The notes: a model not told the origin generated them from the sequence alone. Counted from the stretch's first letter, positions 34,967-43,427 are shown. The stretch is 64,000 nt of DNA from Acidovorax sp. YS12 (GCA_021496925.1 CP053915.1:1116001-1180000); one strand, 5' to 3'. Translations and numbers: made by a program.

Positions 34967-37038
34967 TCTTCATTTCCAGTTTTGGCAAGCGCGAGAGGCC
35001 ACACTTCGCCGCAACCGTTGGAGCGCAGCAGCCAAGCGCCGATCGTAAATGTCCAACCCGAGTTCACGATATCGTCGACCAACAACACTGGACCGACCTT
35101 GCCGTCAAAGTCGCTGAATTCAAGCGACTGATCCAGGTTCCTCGCCTGTTGAGAGCTATTGTGCATGGACTTCTGAGCTGAGGTGTGCTTCACCTTGGTC
35201 AGCGCCGCGTGGAACGGCAGGCCAAGCTCAGAGGCAAGCCGCTTAGCAAAGCTCGGGACGAGATCCGGATTGTTTAGTGACGGGATGCAGGTAACCCATT
35301 TAGGAGCTGGTTCAAAACCTGCCCGGCGCACCAGCCCGGCGCAGGCCTTCACTAGGTCGTCGCCGAAGTGCGCGTGTTCGTAACGAGCATCACGGACGAT
35401 GTCGCCCCACCCAGCCGTACCGTACATCGAGAGCGCGACACCGTCCCTCGCGCGCGACTTCTCAGCGATGTTTCCGCGCAGACCGTATCCGTCCAATCCT
35501 CCGTCAGGCCACTTCTTGCGCGCCTTGATCGGCAAGCTGCTGTCCCTCATGTACCGATCCGCCTCAGCAACGAGCGCTGGATCGACCTCCGTGGGCAACG
35601 GTGGACTGCGCGGCGCCTCAACGGTCGTCGGGTCACCATCGAGAGCCGAGACCAAGAACTTCATGTGTCCCTCAGTGAGGGCCATGTACTCCCTCATCTG
35701 AGCATGCTCGGCGCGTCTCAGTTCGGTCACCCTCTCAGCCGTCTCCCAGAAGCTCTTCGCCAGCATACTGCCAGTGGCTTTCCAGGCTGAGCCGTCCTTC
35801 ACGATCGGTGCCGGGCTCTCGATGGCGAGGGCGGTCAGCGTTTTTTCGATTCGCCCCTTGCTCAAGTTGATCGTCTCCTGAAGGCCCGGTACGGAAAGGC
35901 CTTCGTCCCCCGCCGCATCGAGCGCCTTCATGACCGCGGTCACCTCGTCCGGTTTCGGAAAAGCGCTCTCGATGAAGTAGGTGTTGATGTCAAGCTGGTT
36001 CTTCACCGCCAGCACGATCCCGCGAGCATCTGCGATCGCACGCCCCGCACGCCCCACCTGCTGGTAGTAATGGACGACCGAGGACGGCGGCTGGTAGTTG
36101 ATGACGAAGGTCAGGTCCGGCTTGTCATAGCCCATGCCAAGCGCGGAGGTTGCGACAAGCGCCTTGACCTTGTTCTCCTTGAGCTCCTGCTCGAGAACAG
36201 CGCGATCCTCTGAATCACTTGTATAACCCTTGACCGAAAGGCCGCAGTGCGTGAGCCAACTGACGATGTACTGCACGTGAGCCTTCGTCAGTGCATAGAT
36301 GATGCCGCTGCCGGGCAGCGAATGGACGGTTTTTGCGAGCCAGGCGAGCCTCTGTGCGTCGCTCGTAAACGTGATCGTCTGCAGTGTGATTGACGGGCGA
36401 TTCAGCGATCCGCGTTTCACTAGCAGGTCCGGACCAAGGATCCGCTCGAGATCGTTCGACACACGTTCGTTTGCCGTGGCCGTGGTCGCAAGCACCGGCA
36501 AGTTGGGAGGCAGCGCTGCAATGAGCCGCGTAACAAGCTTGTACTCGGGCACGAAGTCATGCCCCCAGTCCGAAATGCAGTGGGCCTCGTCGACGACGAG
36601 CATCGACACGTTGGGAATCCTCGCCAGAAGGCTGGCCTGGAACTCTGCGCTCGCCAGTTGCTTCGGGTGGAACATGAGGACGTCGATCTTTCTTTCCTCG
36701 ATCTGTTCGGCGATCTCGGCCCAATCCATCCGATTGGTCGAGTTGACCGCCTTAGCGGTCACCTTCATGCGCTCGGCCGCCATCTCCTGGTCCCGCATCA
36801 GCGCGAGCAGGGGCGATACCAGGAGGGTTGGCCCCCCTCCCTGTTCACGAATCAGTTTTGCCGCGATGAAGTAAACGAAGCTCTTGCCCCAGCCCGTCTT
36901 CTGAATGACGAGTAGGCGCCCCGCCGCACCCATGACCAGGTGACGAATCGCATCTTCCTGCGAGTCGCGGAAGGTGGCTGCAGGATTGCCACTGCCTTCT
37001 CGGAGCAGCTGTAGGGCGCGAGCTTGGTCGTATTGCAT
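34963..37038 (-). CDS. RecQ-like helicase fused to a phosphoribosyltransferase domain
   Basis: 691 residues from ATG 37038 (MQYDQARALQLLREG) with GGGAG upstream; a longer in-frame extension lacks a ribosome site and conservation. Helicase motifs: VIQKTGWGKSFVYF (I), VVDEAHCISDWGHDF (II), TATANERV (III) and YYQQVGRAGRAI (VI), the RecQ set. The HRDC domain is absent. Instead the last 200 residues contain a type I phosphoribosyltransferase with the PRPP loop GPVLLVDDIVNSGWTF, as in ComF. The next gene is DprA-like. RecQ, ComF and DprA activities joined in two overlapping genes suggest a DNA-processing module, plausibly anti-phage. Confidence 0.82.
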   Translation of the reverse strand: MQYDQARALQLLREGSGNPAATFRDSQEDAIRHLVMGAAGRLLVIQKTGWGKSFVYFIAAKLIREQGGGPTLLVSPLLALMRDQEMAAERMKVTAKAVNSTNRMDWAEIAEQIEERKIDVLMFHPKQLASAEFQASLLARIPNVSMLVVDEAHCISDWGHDFVPEYKLVTRLIAALPPNLPVLATTATANERVSNDLERILGPDLLVKRGSLNRPSITLQTITFTSDAQRLAWLAKTVHSLPGSGIIYALTKAHVQYIVSWLTHCGLSVKGYTSDSEDRAVLEQELKENKVKALVATSALGMGYDKPDLTFVINYQPPSSVVHYYQQVGRAGRAIADARGIVLAVKNQLDINTYFIESAFPKPDEVTAVMKALDAAGDEGLSVPGLQETINLSKGRIEKTLTALAIESPAPIVKDGSAWKATGSMLAKSFWETAERVTELRRAEHAQMREYMALTEGHMKFLVSALDGDPTTVEAPRSPPLPTEVDPALVAEADRYMRDSSLPIKARKKWPDGGLDGYGLRGNIAEKSRARDGVALSMYGTAGWGDIVRDARYEHAHFGDDLVKACAGLVRRAGFEPAPKWVTCIPSLNNPDLVPSFAKRLASELGLPFHAALTKVKHTSAQKSMHNSSQQARNLDQSLEFSDFDGKVGPVLLVDDIVNSGWTFTIGAWLLRSNGCGEVWPLALAKTGNEE

Positions 37039-37545
37039 GGAACTCCCTCGAACATTTGTGATGCCACTGATTTGACGGGTCACGACGAGCTGGACGCGCG
37101 CCCGACACCCAAGAATAATTGATTGCATCGGCGCCCTGGCGGAGCTCGTCCTAAACCTCCGATATAAATGGAGAACCCCCGACATCATCCGGTGCGTACC
37201 GACCTCTGGCCGTGCTGCCCGTCGGCAACCGACGCGTCGAGATCGAGGTCTACGCGCCCTGCCGTTGCGCCTGATTGCTGGCACAGCGACGCACTGAGCA
37301 AACCTTCGCCTCGTTGCGCGAGCGAGACCATTCGACGGACAGACACGTCGCTCGCCGAAGACAGCTTCTGGTCGAGAAGCAGACGGTAGCCACACCATGG
37401 CTGATCGACAGCAATCGCTGCAGAACGGCCGTTCACACCGCCAAGCTCACACGCTTTGCCGACAGGGTCGCAACATCAGTTGGAGAGAAACTGCCATCGA
37501 TTCATGGCAAACCACCGCAGTGACCAAGCCCAGCGAAACGGCAGA
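37039..37545. other. gap between the helicase gene and the integrase gene, no convincing gene
   Basis: 507 bases upstream of the RecQ-PRTase start and behind the integrase stop. Short frames exist on both strands, but none has a ribosome site, known domain or conserved look. It should hold the promoter of the helicase operon. Confidence 0.4.
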
Positions 37546-38805
37546 TCAGGTATTTGCATTGCCAAGAGTTTTGGAAGTCATCTTGCCTGCTGCTTTGCCT
37601 TCTCTCAGCCTGTCCAGATAGTCTGCCCACCGCTGCATCATCTTCGTTCGATGAGCCAGATACTGGGTCCTGTTGTAAGCGCGCCCATTGGCGTCCTTCA
37701 CGGCGTGAGCCAGTTGCGCTTCGATGACCAGCGGGTCAACATCCAATCGCTCCGCCAACATGGTTCGCGCCGTGGCTCGAAAGCCATGCCACGTCTGGAT
37801 CTCCGGCGTATAGCCCATGGTGATGAGTGCAGTGCGCACCGAGTTCTCTGAAATAGGCCTGCTGTGGCTGCGCTCGCCAGGAAACACCAATGCGCCGTGA
37901 CCTGTCAACGGGCGCAGTTCTCGCAGCACTTTCACAGCCTGGGTTGAAAGAGGCACCAGATGTGGATCCCCGTTTTCCTTCCCGTCCTTGCCCCGCTTCA
38001 TCCGCGCAGCCGGAATCGTCCAGAGGGCGGCGTCCAAGTCCACTTCAGCCCAAGCTGCACCACGCAATTCGCCAGGACGCTGAAACAACAAAGGCGCCAA
38101 CTGAAGTGTCGCCCGCACGATAGGCCCGCCCTTGTAAGCTTGGATGGCGCGCAGTAGCTCACTCAGCTTGGCCGGTTCGGTAATGGCAGCGAAGTGCTTG
38201 CCGCGGTACGGAGACAGCGCGCCTTTGAGATCTCCCGTGATGTCCCGTCCTACCCTGCCTGTCGCGACCCCGTAGCGCCAAACTTGGCGAGCCAACATCA
38301 ATCCACGATCGGCCGTCTCTACAGCCCCGCGCTCTTCCACCTTGCGCAGGGTTGCCAGCAGTTCCACCGGCTCAATCTCAGCTAGGCGACGCCCCCCAAG
38401 CCACGGAAAGAGATCACGTTCGAACTGGCGCAGCGAGCGCTCGGCATGAGAATCACTCCATAGAGGCTTCTGTTTGTCGTACCACTCCAGAGCGACAGCT
38501 TTGAAGGTATCCCCGGCACTAGCAGAAGCCTTCAGCCTTTCCACCTTTCTGGCATGCACAGGATTTATTCCTGTCGATTTCTGCAGCCTGGCGGTATCAC
38601 GAGCCTTGCGAGCCGCCGTCAGGCTGACCGAGGGATAACTGCCCAGAGCCATACGCCCTTCCTTGCCCTCATGCCGATACTTCCAGAACCAGCGCCTCGA
38701 TCCCCCGGGAGCAACCTCCAGATACAGGCCTCCCGAGTCCGACAAACGCTCCCGCTTCGATGTGGGGGAACAGACGGCGTTGCGGCACTGTGCGTCGGTC
38801 AACAT
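37546..38805 (-). CDS. int: P4-type tyrosine integrase
   Basis: 419 residues. N-terminal DUF4102-type arm-binding domain (LSDSGGLYLEVAPGGSRRWF, YRHEGKEGRMALGSYPSVSL), core-binding region, and catalytic domain with Arg in QRPGELRGAAW, HGFRATARTM (HxxR) and the tyrosine in NGRAYNRTQYL. P4-type integrases use the 3' ends of tRNA or tmRNA genes, and the tmRNA gene lies 218 bases away on the same strand, pointing at it. Nine-base repeats around its start (38764-38909) are likely arm sites. Its expression may therefore be autoregulated. Confidence 0.92.
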   Translation of the reverse strand: MLTDAQCRNAVCSPTSKRERLSDSGGLYLEVAPGGSRRWFWKYRHEGKEGRMALGSYPSVSLTAARKARDTARLQKSTGINPVHARKVERLKASASAGDTFKAVALEWYDKQKPLWSDSHAERSLRQFERDLFPWLGGRRLAEIEPVELLATLRKVEERGAVETADRGLMLARQVWRYGVATGRVGRDITGDLKGALSPYRGKHFAAITEPAKLSELLRAIQAYKGGPIVRATLQLAPLLFQRPGELRGAAWAEVDLDAALWTIPAARMKRGKDGKENGDPHLVPLSTQAVKVLRELRPLTGHGALVFPGERSHSRPISENSVRTALITMGYTPEIQTWHGFRATARTMLAERLDVDPLVIEAQLAHAVKDANGRAYNRTQYLAHRTKMMQRWADYLDRLREGKAAGKMTSKTLGNANT

Positions 38806-38909
38806 GGGGGAACACCTCCAGAGGTTTAGCTAGGATTTCCCCTCTGAAACGGGGGAACAAACGCCGCCAGTCTACCCTTTTCGGATTTTGTTCCCCCGTC
38901 TGTTCCCCC
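38764..38909. repeat. five copies of GGGGGAACA, probable integrase arm-type sites
   Basis: GGGGGAACA occurs on the plus strand at 38764, 38806 and 38851, and as its complement TGTTCCCCC at 38889 and 38901. One copy lies inside the first codons of the integrase and one touches its start codon. Clusters of short repeats between an integrase gene and its attachment site are usual binding sites for the N-terminal domain of the enzyme. Confidence 0.65.
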
Positions 38910-38972
38910 GCCTCAGCCTGGCTACCAGGAAATCGCTCCGGACGTCTACACACCGTAACCCATTGATTTACC

Positions 38973-39012
38973 AAAGAAAAAGGGCGTTCACCGGATGTTG
39001 GTGAACGCCCTT
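38973..39012 (-). terminator. rho-independent terminator of the tmRNA gene
   Basis: A 13-bp perfect stem (arms 38980-38992 and 39000-39012, seven-base loop) followed on the minus strand by TTTCTTT. It lies a dozen bases after the tmRNA 3' end. Its retention next to the integrase shows that the element boundary, if at the tmRNA end, restored or carries a terminator. Confidence 0.85.
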
Positions 39013-39023
39013 GGACGTCGTAA

Positions 39024-39401
39024 TGGTGGAGCTGGCGGGAATTGAACCCGCGTCCGCAAGCCTTCGTCGAGCAGATCTACATGTTTAGCGCTCTGTTTTG
39101 AATCTCGCCGTCGGCATCGCGCAGACGCACGCTATGCCGACAGCCAGCACCCTTTAATCTCACCCTCTGCCAAGGTACCCGGCAGACGGCCAGCTGATGT
39201 GAATTCCCTTGCAGCCTGGAGGTATCACTACCCCCTTGCCCAGCCCATCAGCGTGCTGTTGCAAGGCTCACCGGATTTAAGCGGCGAGTGCGAAACGTTC
39301 GTCGTTTGCAGTTACTTTAGTGAATGGAGATTTACGAGCATCACTCAAGCTCGACATGCACCGCACCGATTCCGAACCCACGTCGAAACCAGGACAGCCC
39401 C
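39024..39401 (-). ncRNA. ssrA: transfer-messenger RNA (tmRNA)
   Basis: 378 bases from GGGGCTGTCCTGG (5' end) to the tRNA-like end with GGTTCAATTCCCGCC and terminal CCA. The tag frame at 39277-39309 reads ANDERFALAA and stop, the usual proteobacterial proteolysis tag. It rescues stalled ribosomes together with SmpB. The 3' end faces the integrase and is the probable attachment site of the element. Confidence 0.95.
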
Positions 39402-39413
39402 TTGTGTCTTATT

Positions 39414-40088
39414 TTAGTCCCTATCGAGCAATTGCAAGAGCTCAAGAGGGGAATTGATGATGGCGTGCGCCCCCCAGTCCAGAGGCTCCTGAACCAGTCC
39501 CAAGTAGCCATAGATGGCCGCGACCGTCCCCATGCCTGCAGCATGCCCTGCCTGGATATCGCGCTCGTCATCACCCACGTAGATGCAGTCACGGGGGGCA
39601 ATGCGCATTCTCTCCGCTGCCTCCAGAAGCGGTGCGGGATGCGGCTTGGCATAGGGCGTGGTATCGCCGCTGACCACCGTGCTGGCCATTGAGAACAAAG
39701 GTATGCCGCGCGTCAAAGGTTCGCTGAACCGGGTGGATTTGTTGGTGACGACCCCCCAGGGCAGCCCCAGTCCCGCCAGCCTATCCATGAGCTGAGCCAC
39801 CCCATCAAAAGGCAAGGTCCGCTCCATCAGGCAAGCTTGGTAGTTCTGGAAGAACTCCTCACGCATCGCAGAAAAATCGGGGTGGTCCGGGCCTATGCCA
39901 AAAGCCTCGCCTAACATGCCCCGGGCACCTGCCCCAGCCATCGGCCGATAGCGAGCAAAAGGCAAGGAAGGCAGGCCGCGCTCCACGCGCATCTTGTCGA
40001 CTGCTGCCCCAAGATCGGGAGCACTGTCGACCAAGGTCCCATCGAGATCAAACAGAACCGCCTTGGCCTGCGCAAACATCCCCCGCAT
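39414..40088 (-). CDS. gph: phosphoglycolate phosphatase (HAD family)
   Basis: 224 residues. HAD motif I VLFDLDGTLVDSAPDLG, motif II WGVVTNKS, the lysine region AKPHPAPLLEA and motif III YVGDDERDIQAG are complete; the short alpha-helical cap is of the Gph type. It removes phosphate from 2-phosphoglycolate. The start at 40088 overlaps the ubiG stop by one base, the ubiG-gph order common in betaproteobacteria. Confidence 0.92.
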   Translation of the reverse strand: MRGMFAQAKAVLFDLDGTLVDSAPDLGAAVDKMRVERGLPSLPFARYRPMAGAGARGMLGEAFGIGPDHPDFSAMREEFFQNYQACLMERTLPFDGVAQLMDRLAGLGLPWGVVTNKSTRFSEPLTRGIPLFSMASTVVSGDTTPYAKPHPAPLLEAAERMRIAPRDCIYVGDDERDIQAGHAAGMGTVAAIYGYLGLVQEPLDWGAHAIINSPLELLQLLDRD

Positions 40089-40798
40089 CACACCGCCCTC
40101 TGCGTGGCGAAAAGGTAATTCACACTGGTGTCCGCGCCCAGACTGTATCGCTGGGTCAGTGGACTGTACGAGAGGCCCTTGGCTTGGCGTAGCTGAAGCC
40201 CCGCCTCTCGGCAATATGCGGCCAGCTCACGCGGCTGAATGAGCTTGGCGTACTCATGGGTGCCACGCGGAATCATTTTCAAAAAATACTCGGCTGCAAC
40301 GATTGCCAAGGCAAATGCCTTCATGTTGCGATTGATGGTAGAGAAAAAGACCCAGCCGCCGGGTTTCACAAGCTGTGCGCATGACCGTACAACCGATGCG
40401 GGGTCGGGCACGTGCTCAAGCATCTCCATGCAAGTCACGACATCGAATTGGTCCGGCTGCTCGGCCGCCAAGGCTTCGGCGCTGATTTCTCGGTACTGGA
40501 CAGAGGGCGTCTGCGTCTCAAGAGCATGCAACTGGGCAATCCGCAGGGCTTTGGTAGACAGGTCGATGCCCATCACATCCGCCCCCTTGCGGGCCATGGA
40601 GTCGGCCAAGATACCGCCACCGCATCCGACATCAAGAACCTTCTTGCCACTCAAGGGGGTCCGCCCAAGGATCCACTCCAGCCGCAAAGGATTGATCTGA
40701 TGCAAAGGGCGAAACTCGCTCTCAGGATCCCACCAGCGATGGGCCAGTTCAGAGAATTTGGCCAACTCGGCCGGATCGGCATTGATGGTGTCGCTCAT
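40088..40798 (-). CDS. ubiG: ubiquinone biosynthesis O-methyltransferase
   Basis: 236 residues. Opens with NADPAELAKFSELAHRWWDP; SAM-binding motif VLDVGCGGGILADSMARKGA and the conserved RGTHEYAKLIQPREL near residue 180 identify UbiG. It methylates two hydroxyl groups in ubiquinone synthesis. First gene of the ubiG-gph pair. Confidence 0.95.
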   Translation of the reverse strand: MSDTINADPAELAKFSELAHRWWDPESEFRPLHQINPLRLEWILGRTPLSGKKVLDVGCGGGILADSMARKGADVMGIDLSTKALRIAQLHALETQTPSVQYREISAEALAAEQPDQFDVVTCMEMLEHVPDPASVVRSCAQLVKPGGWVFFSTINRNMKAFALAIVAAEYFLKMIPRGTHEYAKLIQPRELAAYCREAGLQLRQAKGLSYSPLTQRYSLGADTSVNYLFATQRAV

Positions 40799-40829
40799 GT
40801 TTTCATTATCCGCGGGAAAACTAGCGCAA

Positions 40830-40882
40830 GGAGTCCACAGCTGTCTTCATGTTGTCGTAGATGCCGCGCCGAGCAACCCCAT
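40830..40882 (-). pseudogene. fragment of an IS21-family IstA transposase
   Basis: The minus strand reads GVARRGIYDNMKTAVDS followed by a stop. RRGIYDNMKTAVD is a very conserved stretch of IstA transposases. Only about 17 codons remain. It lies just upstream of ubiG beside an integrase remnant, marking an old insertion zone. Confidence 0.55.
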
Positions 40883-40989
40883 GCGTTGGCAGGCAGCACG
40901 CTACCCGAACGTCTCGGTGGGCGTGTCATTGCTGGCCGCACCGCGATGCGCCCCCGGCCAGGAGCACCGACTGGCCCACCATTGGCGCG

Positions 40990-41071
40990 CCGAATCCAGT
41001 GAGATCGTCGGATACCCTTTGCGGCGCACTTGTGCTCTCCAGTACTCGCCGCGCTTCTTAATGCTTGCCAC
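40990..41071 (-). pseudogene. N-terminal remnant of a phage-type integrase
   Basis: From a GTG at 41071 with AGGAAAGGA upstream, the frame reads MASIKKRGEYWRAQVRRKGY (Met for GTG), the usual start of phage tyrosine integrases of the MASIRKRG type, then degenerates. It lies next to tRNA-Lys, a typical integration target, so an older element probably left here. Confidence 0.55.
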
Positions 41072-41164
41072 TCGATGTCCTTTCCTAATAGGAAGATCGA
41101 CTGGCGTTGAGTCTCCGACTGCACCACTTTTGCACCAATCCCGAATTTTTTCGGAAAAGCAAAG

Positions 41165-41198
41165 AAAAAAGGCCTTGGCGCACACGCGCTAAGGCCTT
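41165..41198 (-). terminator. terminator of the tRNA-Lys gene
   Basis: AAGGCCTT and GCGC arms pair (AAGGCCTTAGCGC...GCGCCAAGGCCTT) and are followed by a T-run on the minus strand, 20 bases beyond the tRNA end. Confidence 0.85.
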
Positions 41199-41217
41199 GA
41201 TTTCATTGGATTTTATG

Positions 41218-41293
41218 TGGTGGGTCGTGCAGGATTCGAACCTGCGACCAACGGATTAAAAGTCCGCTGCTCTACCAACTGAGCTAACGACCC
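41218..41293 (-). tRNA. tRNA-Lys (UUU)
   Basis: 76 bases with encoded CCA. GGGTCGT acceptor arm, D-loop AGCTCAGTTGGTAGAGC, anticodon loop CTTTTAA giving UUU, T-arm GGTTCGAATCC. All four stems pair. Confidence 0.97.
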
Positions 41294-41347
41294 AAAATTC
41301 TTCTCAACTTCTACAGAGAAGCCATAGATTCTAGCATGTTTTCGCAG

Positions 41348-42124
41348 CTACGAATCTTTGCGCGCCATATGATCCAACACCCATCCTGCTGCGCACTGGC
41401 CAAAAGTCGCAGTCACGGCGACCACCGAACCATAGCCATGGCAGTTGAGCGAGCCGTCACCAGCCAAGCCGCATGACACATCGGGAGGGGCCACCGATTC
41501 CCTGCTGAACACGCAGGCAACATTCATCTTCCGCCCTTCCTTCGGCGCGCCATGGTGCTTGCGCAATTGGTAGCGCACCTGGGCCAGCAAAGGATCGTGT
41601 GTGACCGCCGACAGATCATCAATGTCCACCTTGTGCGCGAGACGCTTCCCTCCGGCGGCTCCGACGCTGACGAACAACTTGCCCGAACTTCGTGCCCACT
41701 GCGCCATGGATGTCTTGGCGCGCACCTGGTCGCAAGCATCGATGACGGCATCGACAGCCACTGGCAGCACGCCAGGCCAGTTCGCGCTGTCAACGAAGTC
41801 CTCAACGCAAAGCACGGAGCAGGCAGGATGGATTTGTGCGATGCGGTCGCCCATCGCCTGCACCTTGGCCTGGCCAACCGTTCCGGTCAGCGCATGGACT
41901 TGCCGGTTGATGTTCGACTCCGCGACATGGTCAAGATCTATCAGCGTCAATCGGCCGACTCCGCTGCGCGCCAAAGCCTCCGCGGTCCAGGAGCCGACCC
42001 CGCCGATGCCCACCACGGCCACATGCGCCGTACGGATGCGCTGGGCACCCTCGACGCCATACAAACGCTCCAGCCCGCCAAAGCGGCGCTGGAGATCTGC
42101 CTCATCGGCCACGGGATCCGTCAC
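41348..42124 (-). CDS. tcdA: tRNA threonylcarbamoyladenosine dehydratase
   Basis: 258 residues of the ThiF/E1-like family: VVGIGGVGSWTAEALARSGV nucleotide motif, LTLIDLDHVAESNINRQ, and DACDQVRAKTSMAQWARSSG. It cyclises the t6A base of tRNA to ct6A. Overlaps cpoB by four bases, so it is translated with the Tol-Pal genes, a linkage without known functional reason. Confidence 0.9.
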   Translation of the reverse strand: MTDPVADEADLQRRFGGLERLYGVEGAQRIRTAHVAVVGIGGVGSWTAEALARSGVGRLTLIDLDHVAESNINRQVHALTGTVGQAKVQAMGDRIAQIHPACSVLCVEDFVDSANWPGVLPVAVDAVIDACDQVRAKTSMAQWARSSGKLFVSVGAAGGKRLAHKVDIDDLSAVTHDPLLAQVRYQLRKHHGAPKEGRKMNVACVFSRESVAPPDVSCGLAGDGSLNCHGYGSVVAVTATFGQCAAGWVLDHMARKDS

Positions 42125-42891
42125 TTGAGACGCGCCAGGCGTTCCTTGGCGGCACCAGCGGCCTCGGATTGGGGATAGGCCTTGACCAGGTCTTCAAAGG
42201 TCTTGCGTGCGGCACGCGTGTCCTTCAATTCCACCTGGCAGTTACCGATCGAGAGTGCGGCCTCGGGCGCACGCCCATGGGTGGGCGCAGCCGCCAGCAA
42301 TGCCTTGAAGTTGCCAATCGCCTCCTTGTAGTCGCGCGTCGCGTACTGGGCGTTGCCCAGCCAGAAGCGCGCCGAAGGCACGTAGCCGCTGCGCGGGTAC
42401 TGCTTGATGAAGGTGGCGAATGCCTGGCCAGCGTCAGCGAACTTGCCCGAGCGGAAAACCTCCAGCGCGGACTCGAAATCACGCTTCTCGGCCGGATCTG
42501 CTTGGAACTCCTGGCCATCCAGGCTCACCTTCACGGGCTCGAACTGGCGCAGGCGCTCGTCCACGCCCTGCGCCATGTCTTTCTGGCGCCGCTGCAGCTC
42601 CGCGATGTCGCGCTGAAGCTGCTCGTTCTGCCCACGCAGCTTGGCCTGTTCGGTGCGCAGCGCCTCGATCTGCGTTTGCAGATCCAGCAGGCTGCGGCGC
42701 AACTGCGACGACTCGTCTCCCGTGCGCTGGCTCCCCTGGGTCAACCCATCCACGCGCTGGCGCAACTCCAGGATGGCGCGGCGCGCCTCGTCATCCTCGA
42801 AAAGCGCCGCATGGCTACCTACCGCATAGGCGGATGCCAAAGCCGCCACGAGCGCGGCCTTGGCCCAGGAAGGAAAGCGGGCTCTGCGCAT
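42121..42891 (-). CDS. cpoB: Tol-Pal system protein CpoB (YbgF)
   Basis: 256 residues: signal peptide (to about AVGSHA), an N-terminal coiled coil (QRVDGLTQGSQRTGDESSQL onward with heptads to residue 110), then TPR repeats (FESALEVFRSGKFADAGQAF, YPRSGYVPSARFWLGNAQYA). It links outer membrane constriction to peptidoglycan synthesis in the periplasm. Overlaps the pal stop. Confidence 0.92.
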   Translation of the reverse strand: MRRARFPSWAKAALVAALASAYAVGSHAALFEDDEARRAILELRQRVDGLTQGSQRTGDESSQLRRSLLDLQTQIEALRTEQAKLRGQNEQLQRDIAELQRRQKDMAQGVDERLRQFEPVKVSLDGQEFQADPAEKRDFESALEVFRSGKFADAGQAFATFIKQYPRSGYVPSARFWLGNAQYATRDYKEAIGNFKALLAAAPTHGRAPEAALSIGNCQVELKDTRAARKTFEDLVKAYPQSEAAGAAKERLARLK

Positions 42892-43427
42892 CAGCGGTAC
42901 GACAGTTCAACGCGGCGGTTCTGCGCCCGGGCGTCCTCGCTGCCGCCTTGCACGGCAGGCTTTTCCTTGCCGTAGCTGATGGCTTCCATCTGGCCATCGG
43001 ACACGCCCAGCAGCCCCAGCGAGCGGCGCACGGCCTCGGCACGCTTCTGGCCCAGCGCCAGGTTGTACTCGCGGCCGCCACGGTCATCGGTATGGCCTTC
43101 GAGCATGACCTTGCGGCCCGGTGCGGCCTTGATGAAGCGCGCGTGGGCGTCCAGCACCGATTGGTACTCGGACTTGATGGCATAGCTGTCAAAGTCGAAA
43201 TAGATGGTGCGGCTCACGCCCACGGGGCCGCCGCCGTCACGGTCGGATTGGCCGAGGTTGACCCCTGCGACACCGCTTTGGGCCGTATTGCCTGTGTTGG
43301 CACCGGCATTGGTCGCTGCCGAACGGTCCTCCACAGGGGCCTGATCGTCCAGCTTGACGCCAGTGCTGCAGCCTGCCATCAGGGCGGCCACGGTCAAGGC
43401 GATGGAAAGGCGTTTCAAATGTTTCAT
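42891..43427 (-). CDS. pal: peptidoglycan-associated lipoprotein Pal
   Basis: 178 residues from ATG 43427 with AGGAG. Lipoprotein signal with lipobox LMAGCSTG; OmpA-type domain with TIYFDFDSYAIKSEY, EGHTDDRGGREYNLALGQKR and QNRRVELSYR. It anchors the outer membrane to peptidoglycan and binds TolB. Confidence 0.95.
   Translation of the reverse strand: MKHLKRLSIALTVAALMAGCSTGVKLDDQAPVEDRSAATNAGANTGNTAQSGVAGVNLGQSDRDGGGPVGVSRTIYFDFDSYAIKSEYQSVLDAHARFIKAAPGRKVMLEGHTDDRGGREYNLALGQKRAEAVRRSLGLLGVSDGQMEAISYGKEKPAVQGGSEDARAQNRRVELSYR

Larger units (their letters stand above)
9554..39023. mobile_element. integrative element with Tn4371-like backbone, integrated at the tmRNA gene (left end not resolved)
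   Basis: The stretch carries relaxase, TraF, ParA, RepA, ParB, DUF736, DUF2958, DUF932 and DUF2285 genes in the compact minus-strand order of Tn4371-type integrative elements, then a defence island, then a P4-type tyrosine integrase next to the 3' end of ssrA. No coupling protein or type IV secretion genes are in the window, and no copy of the tmRNA end was found to the left. The true left end is therefore beyond position 1, or was lost. In Tn4371-type elements catabolic cargo lies beside the relaxase, exactly where the ketone module sits, so 1-9.5 kb may be part of the element. Confidence 0.75.

Noticed and set aside
34990..37398. Longer version of the RecQ fusion starting at 37398
   Set aside because: The extra 120 residues are Arg-rich, unconserved and without ribosome site; the ATG at 37038 has GGGAG and starts the typical RecQ N-terminus.
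37185..37436. 83-codon minus-strand frame between helicase and integrase genes
   Set aside because: No ribosome site, no domain, and composition unlike the neighbouring genes; not supported as a gene or excisionase.
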